Assembly (NCBI GenBank): GCA_000431975.1
Contig: HF988430.1
Location: 1 to 25,770, forward strand
Length of the DNA stretch: 25,770 nucleotides
Reading direction: 5' to 3'
DNA from: Prevotella sp. CAG:924
GTDB lineage: Bacteria > Bacteroidota > Bacteroidia > Bacteroidales > Bacteroidaceae
Shown in pieces: positions 15,485 to 23,753 of this stretch (position 1 is the first letter of the stretch; every line of letters begins with the position of its first letter). The notes below the pieces were generated by a model. It saw nothing but the letters and a program-made list of their open reading frames with translations. It ran no database searches and had not been told where the DNA came from. The position numbers and the translations under genes were made by a program.

Positions 15485-16186
15485 ATGATAAAAGGATATC
15501 TTTTTGATTATGGTGGCACATTGGATACAGCAGGCTGTCACTGGGGTAAAATGTTGTGGCATGCTTACCAACGTCAACATGTAGGCGTTGAAGAGCAGGC
15601 TTTCCGCGATGCGTATGTTTATGCCGAACGTACGCTAGGCAGTCAACCTATCATCCGGCCACAGGACACTTTTCACCGCACGCTCGATGTGAAGATCCGG
15701 TTGGAGATGGAGTGGCTCTGTACTTCAGGTGCCTGGAATGCTGATGGAAATATGTTTGACAGACAACACGCAGCTGTGTTGGATGATGTATATAATAAGG
15801 TGTTAGGTATCACGGCACATAGCCGCAGTGTATTGGCGCAATTGCAGGAGGCCGGCTACCCGATGGTGCTCGTGAGCAACTTTTACGGCAATGTGGAGAC
15901 TGTGCTGCATGAGTTCGGATTTGACACCTTCTTTCAAGATGTGGTGGAGAGTGCGGTTGTGGGCATTCGCAAACCTGATAGCCGTATCTGGTCTGAAGGC
16001 GTGAAGCGGTTGCGATTGCCAGCCGAGGATGTGATGGTGGTAGGCGATAGCTTCTATAAAGATATAGAGCCAGCGTTGAAAGCCGGTTGCCATGCTACAT
16101 GGCTGAAAGGAGAAGGATGGACCGATAAACGATATGATGAGACCATACCCGATAAAGTAATTACAGACTTGGAACAGTTGCTTTGA
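15485..16186 (+). CDS. HAD-superfamily hydrolase (phosphatase-like)
   Basis: The 233-aa protein has all four HAD motifs in order. Motif I is FDYGGTLD (nucleophile D8), motif II has S131 in LVSNF, motif III has K163 in IRKPDSRIW, and motif IV is GDSFYKD (D188, D193). A helical cap (about 15-110) makes it a C1-type member. The second motif I aspartate, the general acid/base of classical phosphatases (DxD), is Gly10 here. The nucleophile is retained. It probably removes a phosphate from an intermediate or product of the cluster, 70 bases after the CDP-alcohol enzyme, but the substrate is not evident. Confidence 0.85.
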   Translation: MIKGYLFDYGGTLDTAGCHWGKMLWHAYQRQHVGVEEQAFRDAYVYAERTLGSQPIIRPQDTFHRTLDVKIRLEMEWLCTSGAWNADGNMFDRQHAAVLDDVYNKVLGITAHSRSVLAQLQEAGYPMVLVSNFYGNVETVLHEFGFDTFFQDVVESAVVGIRKPDSRIWSEGVKRLRLPAEDVMVVGDSFYKDIEPALKAGCHATWLKGEGWTDKRYDETIPDKVITDLEQLL

Positions 16187-16305
16187 GATAAGATATATAA
16201 ACAATCCCTTTGACAGAGGCGGAGCAATTCGCCATCGTCCCTGTTCCGAGATAGGGTGGGGAAGATATTGACAGAACAGACGATACTCTTTAGATATTAT
16301 AGGAC

Positions 16306-18948
16306 GTGAAAATATTCAGATTATATATTAGTGTATTGTTCCTTTTTCTTGCTCTCCAGGCTGGGGCTCAGACATTGTTTGGTACGGTGACGGATGAGCA
16401 GACGGGCGATACCCTTATCTATCCTTCGGTTTCGTATAAGGGACATCAGGTTGCTGTGAGCGGCAATGCTATGGGAGAATATACTATTGAGCGCCATGAA
16501 GGGTGGCAGCTCACGTTCTCTGCTGTCGGATATAAGTCGAAGACCGTGACCATTGACGCAAATACACCTAAACAGCTTAACATCCGTTTAAAGTCGGACA
16601 CCCGACAACTCAAAGAGGTGTTGGTACGGTCGAAACGTAGTCGCTACTCGCGTAAGAACAATCCGGCTGTAGAGCTTATGAAACGTGTCATTGCTGCGAA
16701 GAAGACAACCGATCTCCGTAATCATGACTATTATCAATACACGAAATATCAGAAACTGACGCTTGCTGTGAATGACATCACACAAGGGGATCTCGATTCT
16801 GGATTTGTGGGTAAGCATAAATGGTTGTTAGACCAGGTGGAGATGTCTCCATATACTCAGAAACTGATACTTCCTGTGTCGGTGGATGAGACTGTGAGCC
16901 AGCATGTCTATCGCAAGGATCCTCACTCGGAGAAAGATATCATTCAGGGACAGAACTCTACGGGAATCAATCAACTCATAGAGACAGGTGATATCCTTAA
17001 TACGACTTTGAAGGATGTGTTCACGGATGTTGATATCTACGATGATCAGGTGCGTCTGCTGCAGTATCCCTTTACTTCACCGATCGGAAAGGATGCTATT
17101 GCCTTCTATCGGTATTATATTGTCGATACGGTATACGTGGACCATGATCTGTGCTATCATCTCACCTTCCTTCCCAATAACCAGCAGGATTTCGGATTTC
17201 GGGGTGATCTTTACATTCTCACGGATTCGACGCTTCATGTCAAACGGGTGAACCTTACCATCCCTAAACGCAGCGATGTGAACTTTGTAGACAATCTGCA
17301 GGTGGATCAGGAATATACGCGGTTAAGCAATGGTGAGTGGGTGCTCTCAAAAGACGACATGATGGTAGAACTGGTGCTGGCGCGGTTTCTCAGTAAGTTC
17401 TGCGTTATGCGAACGACACGTTTGTCGGATTATGCCTTCGATGAGTTGCCGAAACAGCTCTTCAAGGGTAAGGCCACCACGCGACGGGAAGCTAATGCGA
17501 TGATGCGTGATGATAGCTTCTGGAACCAGTACAGAGCTGTGGAACTGACAAAGAGTGAGAATTCGATGGATGCGTTTATCCACAGGGTGGAGCAGGTCAA
17601 GGGCTTTAAGTATATTATCTTTTGTGTGAAGGCATTGGTGGAGAATTTTGTAGAGACAGGTGACGAGAACCACCCCTCGAAGGTGGATATAGGTCCTATC
17701 AATACGATGTTAACCACCAACTTTATCGACGGATTGCGTACCCGTATAAGCGCACAGACAACAGCCAACCTTAATAAGCATTGGTTTGCTGCAGGCTATG
17801 TTGCGCGAGGATGGCAGTCAAAGAAATGGTATTATAATGCTTCACTTACCTACTCGTTTAACAAGAAAGATTATCTGCCGCGAGAGTTTCCCAAGAGAAC
17901 GCTGACATTCTCATCGAGCTATGACATCATGTCGCCTTCCGATAAATTCATGCAGACCGATAAGGATAATGTGTTTACTGCGTTCAAATGGGCGAAGGTA
18001 GACAAGATGATGTTCTACAACAAACAGCAGTTGCAGTTTGAGTATGAACAGGAATGGGGTCTGAAGACTACAGTTGGTGTGAAGACTGAAGAGAACGAGG
18101 CTGCCGGTGCATTGTTCTTTAATCCGTTGTCATCGGGCATCACTCATATAACGGATCCTAAGAGTTTGTTCTTCAATCAGATGTTGTGGAACAATCTCCA
18201 TTTGGCGGCTCCTTCCATAGATACGGGTAGATTGCTTCACAATGGGACGATACGTACGACAGAGCTTTCGCTGCGTCTGGAGTTAGCACCAGGACGTACG
18301 TATATCAATACGAAGCAGCGTCGCTTGCCGATCAATCTCGATGCTCCCGTATTCACTCTGAGCCATACGATGGGTGTAAAAGCACTGGGCGGAGAGTATC
18401 GTTACAACTTTACGGAAGCAGGCATCTACAAACGCTTCTGGATGAACAGTTGGGGAAAGATTGATGCCTACGTGAAAGCTGGCGCACAATGGAACCGTGT
18501 GCCTTATCCGTTGCTTATCATGCCGGCAGCTAACTTGAGTTATATCATAGAGGCAGAGACGTTCAATATGATTAACAATATGGAATTTCTCAACGACCGC
18601 TATGCATCGCTTGATGTGTCATGGGATTTGAACGGTAAACTGTTCAACCGTATCCCATTGCTGAAGAAGCTTAAGTGGCGTGAGTATGTGGGTGTGAAAG
18701 TACTATGGGGTAAGCTGACAGATAAGAACAATCCTTATCTGCCAGAAAATGCCGGCAGCAACATATTGATGCAGTTCCCTGAAGGATGTTACACTATGAA
18801 TCCTCATCGTCCTTATGTTGAATGGGTGGCAGGTATTCATAACATCTTTAAGATTCTGCATGTGGAATTTGTACACCGTTGCAACTACACCTATTTACCT
18901 ACGGCAAAGAGAAATGGTGTCCGTTTAATGTTGAGACTTACGTTCTGA
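16306..18948 (+). CDS. DUF5686 outer-membrane protein with carboxypeptidase-like regulatory domain
   Basis: The 880-aa protein has a signal peptide (about 1-21, ending AGAQ), then a CarboxypepD_reg-like beta-sandwich (about 23-105; GTVTDEQTGDTL, SAVGYKSKTV). The large DUF5686 region opens with the family motif KNNPAVELMKRVIAAK (about 117-132). The C-terminal half alternates polar and aromatic residues and the protein ends in LMLRLTF, a terminal Phe typical of outer-membrane beta-barrels. An outer-membrane location is therefore likely. Function is unknown; the N-terminal fold is shared with SusC/TonB-dependent proteins, but there is no plug domain. The start is GTG at 16306, which fits the signal peptide and has no upstream ATG. 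The 119-base gap after the HAD gene leaves open whether it belongs to the same operon. Confidence 0.85.
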   Translation: MKIFRLYISVLFLFLALQAGAQTLFGTVTDEQTGDTLIYPSVSYKGHQVAVSGNAMGEYTIERHEGWQLTFSAVGYKSKTVTIDANTPKQLNIRLKSDTRQLKEVLVRSKRSRYSRKNNPAVELMKRVIAAKKTTDLRNHDYYQYTKYQKLTLAVNDITQGDLDSGFVGKHKWLLDQVEMSPYTQKLILPVSVDETVSQHVYRKDPHSEKDIIQGQNSTGINQLIETGDILNTTLKDVFTDVDIYDDQVRLLQYPFTSPIGKDAIAFYRYYIVDTVYVDHDLCYHLTFLPNNQQDFGFRGDLYILTDSTLHVKRVNLTIPKRSDVNFVDNLQVDQEYTRLSNGEWVLSKDDMMVELVLARFLSKFCVMRTTRLSDYAFDELPKQLFKGKATTRREANAMMRDDSFWNQYRAVELTKSENSMDAFIHRVEQVKGFKYIIFCVKALVENFVETGDENHPSKVDIGPINTMLTTNFIDGLRTRISAQTTANLNKHWFAAGYVARGWQSKKWYYNASLTYSFNKKDYLPREFPKRTLTFSSSYDIMSPSDKFMQTDKDNVFTAFKWAKVDKMMFYNKQQLQFEYEQEWGLKTTVGVKTEENEAAGALFFNPLSSGITHITDPKSLFFNQMLWNNLHLAAPSIDTGRLLHNGTIRTTELSLRLELAPGRTYINTKQRRLPINLDAPVFTLSHTMGVKALGGEYRYNFTEAGIYKRFWMNSWGKIDAYVKAGAQWNRVPYPLLIMPAANLSYIIEAETFNMINNMEFLNDRYASLDVSWDLNGKLFNRIPLLKKLKWREYVGVKVLWGKLTDKNNPYLPENAGSNILMQFPEGCYTMNPHRPYVEWVAGIHNIFKILHVEFVHRCNYTYLPTAKRNGVRLMLRLTF

Positions 18949-18963
18949 TAAATTATAATGGTT

Positions 18964-18983
18964 GAGGTATGACGATATGCCTC
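18964..18983 (+). terminator. Weak hairpin after the DUF5686 gene
   Basis: GAGGTAT (18964-18970) pairs with ATGCCTC (18977-18983) across a 6-base loop with one G-T pair, followed by GGATTTT. It begins 16 bases after the stop, where a terminator is expected, but the T run is short. Confidence 0.45.
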
Positions 18984-19501
18984 GGATTTTGAATAGTAGA
19001 AAGGAGCAATGGATGTTTTTGTGTCTGTTGCTTTTTTCTGCTATGAATTTTTGTGTGGAACGGATATAAACATATGGGCTTACAGCCGTTGCTGCTATGA
19101 GTCACGCAAGCAGATAATTAGAAATGATATCTATTGGGTATTCTCGATTTACAAGTGCAGTCTCCTACTCGGTTGTCACCATTGCGTGTAAATAAAAATA
19201 GTCCGTTATTCTCGTTCATCTTCCTTTTGGGACTTTCCATCCAATGCCGGCTGTCTCTACCTTTCCTCTTGCAGGCATCCGACCGGATATAGTATTCGAA
19301 AAAGTAGCGATGCTTCGAAAATAAGTTACCTAAATGCCTCCAAATGGCACTTTTTCTGGGGTTACATGGCAGATTTTGGGGAGAAACACAGACCAGTCTC
19401 TTATCAATATTCGGTTAGAAGATACGGGATGCGAGATGTATTTTGTAGTCTGAGGATAATATTTCACTCACTAAGAGATGAAAAATATGTATTATAAAGG
19501 G

Positions 19502-19536
19502 AGGCCCTCTATGATACAGGATATCATAAAGAGCCT
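19502..19536 (-). terminator. Hairpin terminator of the DUF4230 pair
   Basis: Arms 19502-19516 and 19522-19536 pair over about 15 bases with two positions that are G-U wobbles on the minus strand. The hairpin lies 27 bases past the stop at 19563, and its 3' side is followed by a short T run (CCCTTT) on that strand. Confidence 0.6.
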
Positions 19537-19562
19537 TCTTCCTTCTTAATAATTTGTCGATA

Positions 19563-20180
19563 TTAGTGATTACTGATAGTTATTCTGCTGTACTTAAATC
19601 CCAAGGACTTTAAGAGATTGCTGAATTGTTCTTTGGCATTGGCTTCTGCTTTTTGGATATTTTCTTTTGTGAGGCATCGTCGGCGCATTTGAGCAATAGC
19701 CCTCTGTGTCATTTGTGCTTTATCTTGTGCACTCCATTTTCCGTCCTCATAGAGGCTCCGTGTGCGGGCCTCATCAAGAAACTGATTGTCGAGTAGCTGA
19801 ATGGGAGGCAGGGTGACAGCTACCGTGTCATGATCCATGGTGATCCAGTCTTTTCCGACCTTGTTTAAGTCGATTCCGAGTCGTAGGGTACCGTAGTAGA
19901 TGCGTGCAAGTTCATCATCGCTAAAAAAACCGCGCCGGACGGTGTCAACGAGTTCTTCGTCGCTCAGTGAGAGAAATTCCCACTGACCGATCTGTCGGAT
20001 TCGTTCGATCTGTACAGGCGTGATATCGACATTGCCGTTACGCACGATGCCCACCTTATCATTACGCGTCTTAAGGAGAAGGGACACAATGACAATACCG
20101 GCAATTATGATTACGACAATGACAGCCAATAGTTTGTATTGTGAGAGCCGTAGCAAAAGTGGCATTTTTTTCTTTTCCAT
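19563..20180 (-). CDS. DUF4230 protein, membrane anchored
   Basis: The 205-aa product has a short basic N-terminus and one transmembrane helix (about 18-37). A domain of the DUF4230 type follows, including a NQFLDEARTRSLYEDGKW region and an alpha-helical C-terminus rich in Ala/Arg, with a final LGFKYSRITI strand. It would sit in the inner membrane with the domain outside. The function of DUF4230 is unknown. It lies 64 bases downstream of a related lipoprotein-like DUF4230 gene, so the pair is likely a single operon and the two proteins may work at opposite membranes. The hairpin downstream ends the unit. Confidence 0.78.
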   Translation of the reverse strand: MEKKKMPLLLRLSQYKLLAVIVVIIIAGIVIVSLLLKTRNDKVGIVRNGNVDITPVQIERIRQIGQWEFLSLSDEELVDTVRRGFFSDDELARIYYGTLRLGIDLNKVGKDWITMDHDTVAVTLPPIQLLDNQFLDEARTRSLYEDGKWSAQDKAQMTQRAIAQMRRRCLTKENIQKAEANAKEQFSNLLKSLGFKYSRITISNH

Positions 20181-20244
20181 CTTACTTATTAATAATTAGG
20201 GTGATGTTGTTGCGGATAGAGGCTCTAAACAAAGATTTCTTAAC

Positions 20245-20928
20245 TTAATCTATTTTTCTTATTAAACTAGAATAGTTGTTAGAGTTTAAGTCCTTGCGGA
20301 AAGTGATAGTGATGTCAGCCTCATTATATCCCATATTTTCAAAGATCGGTATGATCTGTCGTGCGGCATTAAGACGTGTAGTTTCGAGCAGATTGAGCTG
20401 TGGCAATGTCTTGAGAATGTCGTTGCGTCCTTGACGCTGAATGCGTGTTATTTCCGCATCTGTGAATGAGGAACGGAAAAGCTGGACATGCTCTCTTACT
20501 TCTTTATGGTCGATTTTTGTAGATGTAAGGATCAGTTCGGGATCGGGAAGGATGACGGTCAGCTTGTCACCGTCGCGTTTGATGTTAGCTTTGGAGAACT
20601 TTGAAAAATCAACGGCTGCTTTTACCGTGGCATCTATAGGAATGACGATATGGCGCTGACTGGCGGGGAGAGACACCTTGAAATCTTTTCCTAGAAATTT
20701 TCCTTGTAAGGCAGCGGTGTCTTGATAGCTGACAATCTTGTGCAGTTTGATTTCTGAGGTGTACAGACGTGAGCATTGTTGCACTTGCGTGATCATAGTC
20801 GCCAGCGTATCGATACGCTGATGTTCGGAAAGCTTCTGCTTTTGGTTGCAGGAACCGGCGATCACAGGCAGGACTACGAGCATACCTATAATTATATGTC
20901 TAATTTTCATATTAATATGTTTTTTCAT
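20245..20928 (-). CDS. DUF4230 lipoprotein-like protein
   Basis: The product is 227 aa from the ATG at 20928, or 221 aa from the in-frame ATG at 20910. The second start places MKIRHIIIGML at the beginning of a clean signal. VIAGSC is a lipobox-like end, so C27 (C21 from the second start) may be lipidated. The rest is a DUF4230 domain with a TLPQLNLLETTRLNAARQII helix and a GYNEADITITF strand near the end. It is related in layout to the downstream membrane-anchored copy. Role unknown; a periplasmic or outer-membrane face position is inferred from the lipobox. A -7 box lies 19 bases upstream of the first ATG. Confidence 0.78.
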   Translation of the reverse strand: MKKHINMKIRHIIIGMLVVLPVIAGSCNQKQKLSEHQRIDTLATMITQVQQCSRLYTSEIKLHKIVSYQDTAALQGKFLGKDFKVSLPASQRHIVIPIDATVKAAVDFSKFSKANIKRDGDKLTVILPDPELILTSTKIDHKEVREHVQLFRSSFTDAEITRIQRQGRNDILKTLPQLNLLETTRLNAARQIIPIFENMGYNEADITITFRKDLNSNNYSSLIRKID

Positions 20929-20946
20929 TAGACGATGGTTTCAAGG

Positions 20947-20954
20947 CAAAGTTA
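20947..20954 (-). promoter_or_regulatory. -7 box (TAACTTTG) of the DUF4230 operon
   Basis: On the minus strand TAACTTTG fits TAnnTTTG. Transcription would start near 20941, about 12 bases before the ATG at 20928. The box lies right behind the T run of the terminator of the upstream GH3 gene. Confidence 0.55.
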
Positions 20955-20961
20955 CAAAAAA

Positions 20962-21002
20962 AATAGTGATTATTGGATATGTCGGGTCCAATAATCACTA
21001 TT
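20962..21002 (-). terminator. Intrinsic terminator of the GH3 gene
   Basis: Arms 20962-20977 and 20987-21002 are a perfect 16-base inverted repeat with a 9-base loop. On the minus strand the stem is followed by eight T (A run at 20956-20963, partly within the arm). It lies 21 bases after the GH3 stop at 21024. This is the clearest rho-independent terminator in the window. Confidence 0.88.
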
Positions 21003-21023
21003 CTTTATCCTATAGACAAATAA

Positions 21024-23354
21024 TTATTTGTTGGGTGTGTCCCAGTGTTTGCCGGTGGTACAGTTGATTTCCATTTTCTGGTCAGCGATTTGGATAGTAA
21101 ACTTGCCTGGCTCAAGAACCCAGTGGTTGTCGAGGCCGACGAATGCAAGATCTGACGCCTTGACGGTGAGAGTTACGCTCTTAGTCTCACCGGGTTGCAG
21201 GTCAATCTTCTGAAATGCGCGGAGTCGTTTATTGTCGGGGGTGATGCTGGCTACTTGGTCGGAAGAGAAGAGCAGTACACTTTCCATGCCGGCTCTCTTT
21301 CCGGTATTTGTCACATCGACAGTGAAATGGAGTACATCATCTGGGCCGAAGTCAGTCTTGTCGGCACGCAGATTGGCGAACTGGAATGTGGTGTAGCTCA
21401 TTCCGTCTCCAAAGTTCCATTGCTGGTTCATCACAGCATCATAGTTGTAATTGCCGGCCATTTGTCCTACATTCTCACAAGGTTTATAATCATAGGTGGC
21501 AAGAGCATCAACGAATCGGGGATAAGTGAAGGGCAGTTTGCCACTGAAGTTCACATCACCGCTGAGACAGTTGGCCAGAGCGTCGCCTCCGTAATTACCC
21601 GGGAGCATGATATCGACGATAGCCTTGGCATCGTCAACAATCTCGTTGATAATGCGTGGGCGGCCTTCATTGAGTATAAGGACAACGGGCTTGCCGGTTT
21701 TTTCTAAAGCGAGCACAAGGTCCTTCTGATTTTTAGAGAGGTTGAGATCATCAAGGTTACCGGGAGTCTCTGCATAGCTGTTCTCGCCTATGCAGGCAAC
21801 GATCACATCAGCATTTTGAGCTGCTGCCACGGCTTTGTTGATCTCAGGGGCATTCTCATCCCAATAGTTGGCTTTCTTGTCCATGTTGTAAGTGATGCCC
21901 GGCTCATAGATAATGTTGTCGGCGCCAAACTTGTTCTGCATGGCTTCGAGAATCGTATTGTATTGCTTGGCATATTCGTCAGTGCCTACGCCTTGCCATG
22001 TATAGCTCCATCCTCCATTGAGCGTACGCATACTGTTGGCGTTGGGACCGGTGACAAGAATCTTCTGTCCTTTCTGAAGCGGAAGGATATTATCGGTATT
22101 TTTCAGCAACACAAGGCTTTGCTCGGCTGCCTCAAGGGCGACGGCCGCATGTTTCCTTGAACCGAAGTCCTTATATTTCTTCACATTCCATGTAGGGTTG
22201 TCAAAGAGTCCGACACGCATCTTGAAACGGAGTATACGACGTACGGCATCGTCGATACGGCTCATGGGTACGGTGCCATCGTTGACGCATTCTTTCAGCA
22301 GGTCGGCAAAGTCGACATTATAGGGGTCCATGCTCATGTCGACACCGGCATTGATGGCTAGTGCAATAGCTTCTTTTTTTGTGGCGGCGATATGGTCGCG
22401 TTTATACAGGTTGATGATATCGGCCCAGTCGGTGACGATCATGCCGTCCCAGTTGAGGTCGCGTTTGAGCCAGTTGGTCAGGAGCTCTTTATTAGCATGG
22501 AAGGGGATGCCATCGTTTACCGACGAGTTGACCATCAGGGTGAGGGCGCCGTTCTTGATGCACTCCATGAAGGGCGTAAAGTAGCGTTCGCGGAGTTCCC
22601 GCTCACTGACCATCGACGGCGTGCGGTCTTTGCCTGATACAGGTACGCCATAGGCCATGAAGTGCTTGATGGAGGCGCCAACGTGGTAGAGGTCGACATG
22701 GTTGGGGTCATCACCTTGCAGACCTTTGAGTGCCGCGACAGCAAAGACCGTGTTGATATAGGGATCTTCTCCGAAACTTTCCCACATACGGGGCCATTTT
22801 GGCTGGCGGCCAAGGTCCATTACAGGGCCATAGACCCAGGGAATGTCACAGGCGCGGCTCTCGTAGGCGTTGATCTCCGCACTTTTTCTCATCAAGTCAG
22901 GATTGAGGGTGGCTGCCATATTGACACCCTGTGGGAAAAGCGTACCGCCCATTGAATAGGTCGTGCCATGAATTTGGTCGACACCATATACATTGGGGAT
23001 ACCGATCTCTTTCATGGACATCTTTTGAATCTGCTCAATGCCTTCAGCCCATTTAGCCGGTGTCTGGGCGACGCTTAAGGGGACATTGAGGAGCGAGCCT
23101 ACTTTATATTTCCCGATAACATTCTGTAGTTTGGCAGGATCAATCTTGAAATCAGTAGGACTGCTGAAGTCTGTTACGACATCAATGGTAATCTCAGTCA
23201 TCTGACCCACTTTCTCGTCTAGCGTCATCTTAGAGAGAATTTGCTCGATTTTCTGTTCCATCTTAGGGTCAGAAGGAATGGCTGGTCTTACTTGTGCATA
23301 AGTTAGTGTCGACATAGTAATGGCACCTGCTATCGCCATGATCTTTTTATTCAT
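21024..23354 (-). CDS. Secreted glycoside hydrolase family 3 beta-glucosidase
   Basis: The 776-aa protein has a signal peptide (about 1-20, ending TYA-Q) and a GH3 N-terminal TIM-barrel domain (about 30-390). A GH3 C-terminal sandwich domain follows (about 415-640), then a fibronectin III-like domain (about 680-765). The nucleophile is D309 in MIVTDWADI. Substrate-side motifs are WESFGEDPY (191-199) and the K230-H231 pair in SIKHFMAYG. Such enzymes release terminal glucose (sometimes xylose) from beta-linked oligosaccharides in the periplasm or at the surface. The variant with QIHGTTYSMGG resembles Bacteroides GH3 enzymes more than E. coli BglX, so the linkage is not assigned. No SusC/D or other CAZyme is next to it, so there is no polysaccharide utilisation locus here. 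Own promoter at 23403-23410; terminator at 20962-21002. Confidence 0.92.
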   Translation of the reverse strand: MNKKIMAIAGAITMSTLTYAQVRPAIPSDPKMEQKIEQILSKMTLDEKVGQMTEITIDVVTDFSSPTDFKIDPAKLQNVIGKYKVGSLLNVPLSVAQTPAKWAEGIEQIQKMSMKEIGIPNVYGVDQIHGTTYSMGGTLFPQGVNMAATLNPDLMRKSAEINAYESRACDIPWVYGPVMDLGRQPKWPRMWESFGEDPYINTVFAVAALKGLQGDDPNHVDLYHVGASIKHFMAYGVPVSGKDRTPSMVSERELRERYFTPFMECIKNGALTLMVNSSVNDGIPFHANKELLTNWLKRDLNWDGMIVTDWADIINLYKRDHIAATKKEAIALAINAGVDMSMDPYNVDFADLLKECVNDGTVPMSRIDDAVRRILRFKMRVGLFDNPTWNVKKYKDFGSRKHAAVALEAAEQSLVLLKNTDNILPLQKGQKILVTGPNANSMRTLNGGWSYTWQGVGTDEYAKQYNTILEAMQNKFGADNIIYEPGITYNMDKKANYWDENAPEINKAVAAAQNADVIVACIGENSYAETPGNLDDLNLSKNQKDLVLALEKTGKPVVLILNEGRPRIINEIVDDAKAIVDIMLPGNYGGDALANCLSGDVNFSGKLPFTYPRFVDALATYDYKPCENVGQMAGNYNYDAVMNQQWNFGDGMSYTTFQFANLRADKTDFGPDDVLHFTVDVTNTGKRAGMESVLLFSSDQVASITPDNKRLRAFQKIDLQPGETKSVTLTVKASDLAFVGLDNHWVLEPGKFTIQIADQKMEINCTTGKHWDTPNK

Positions 23355-23402
23355 GAATATGTTTTTAATTGTTTTTTGAAGTTTAGTGTATTTCTTTTAT
23401 TG

Positions 23403-23410
23403 CAAAGATA
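23403..23410 (-). promoter_or_regulatory. -7 box (TATCTTTG) of the GH3 gene
   Basis: On the minus strand TATCTTTG fits TAnnTTTG, giving a leader of about 43 bases to the ATG at 23354. About 20 bases upstream is TTTTCC, a partial match to the -33 box. Confidence 0.6.
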
Positions 23411-23663
23411 AATAAAAATCAGGTGTATATGGAAAATAATGGCAGTAAAAATCTTTTTTCGGTAGGATGGGTGATATGTGACAAGTCTAGTAATTTGAGA
23501 TGTATATCCTTTGTTGCATCTGATTTGTCAGGATAGTTGCCAGACAATGGAATATTAATCTTAGAGTCTTTATTCTCGCTTCTCATACAACGATATCAGG
23601 TTTTGTGGAAAGATCAGCTATCCGTAGATTATTGTTTATGTTGCGATTAAATAAGAAAAATAG

Positions 23664-23689
23664 GAAAGATCCGCCATAATGGCTCTTTC
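23664..23689 (+). terminator. Terminator-like hairpin without an obvious upstream gene
   Basis: GAAAGA (23664-23669) pairs with TCTTTC (23684-23689) and GCC (23673-23675) with GGC (23681-23683), followed by TTTTTG. On the plus strand no gene lies between the GH3 start (23354) and this hairpin. It may end a small RNA, or a transcript coming from elsewhere. Confidence 0.4.
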
Positions 23690-23745
23690 TTTTTGTCTTT
23701 TACATTATTTATGTTTCTATTGGTTAGATTCCAAAAATATATTAT

Positions 23746-23753
23746 TATCTTTG
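23746..23753 (+). promoter_or_regulatory. -7 box (TATCTTTG) of the phosphomutase gene
   Basis: TATCTTTG fits TAnnTTTG; transcription would start near 23760, giving a leader of about 90 bases. In the leader GACG-GAAA-CGTC (23775-23786) is a small hairpin with a GNRA-type loop, followed by GTTTTT. That could act as a weak attenuator or stabiliser. Confidence 0.6.

Larger units (their letters stand above)
18949..19562. other. Intergenic stretch between convergent genes
   Basis: These 614 bases separate the DUF5686 gene (stop 18948) from the DUF4230 gene (stop 19563). The stretch holds two terminator-like hairpins (18964-18983 and 19502-19536) and an inverted repeat GAAAAAGT (19298-19305) / ACTTTTTC (19349-19356). 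TTCGAAAA also occurs twice, near 19296 and 19314. The only ORF over 50 codons (19009-19191, 60 aa, Cys-rich) looks like chance. Confidence 0.6.

Noticed and set aside
16187..16305. GGCG...CGCC hairpin between the HAD and DUF5686 genes as a terminator
   Set aside because: The stem is only about 4 bases with no T run; it is too weak to call.
19009..19191. 60-aa Cys-rich ORF on the plus strand, preceded by AAGGAGC
   Set aside because: The purine-rich stretch is only a few bases from the ATG and Bacteroidota rarely depend on such sites. The composition is not protein-like and there is no recognisable domain.
21195..21707. 170-aa plus-strand ORF inside the GH3 gene
   Set aside because: It is antisense to well-conserved GH3 C-terminal and fibronectin-like domains and has no start context or family features.
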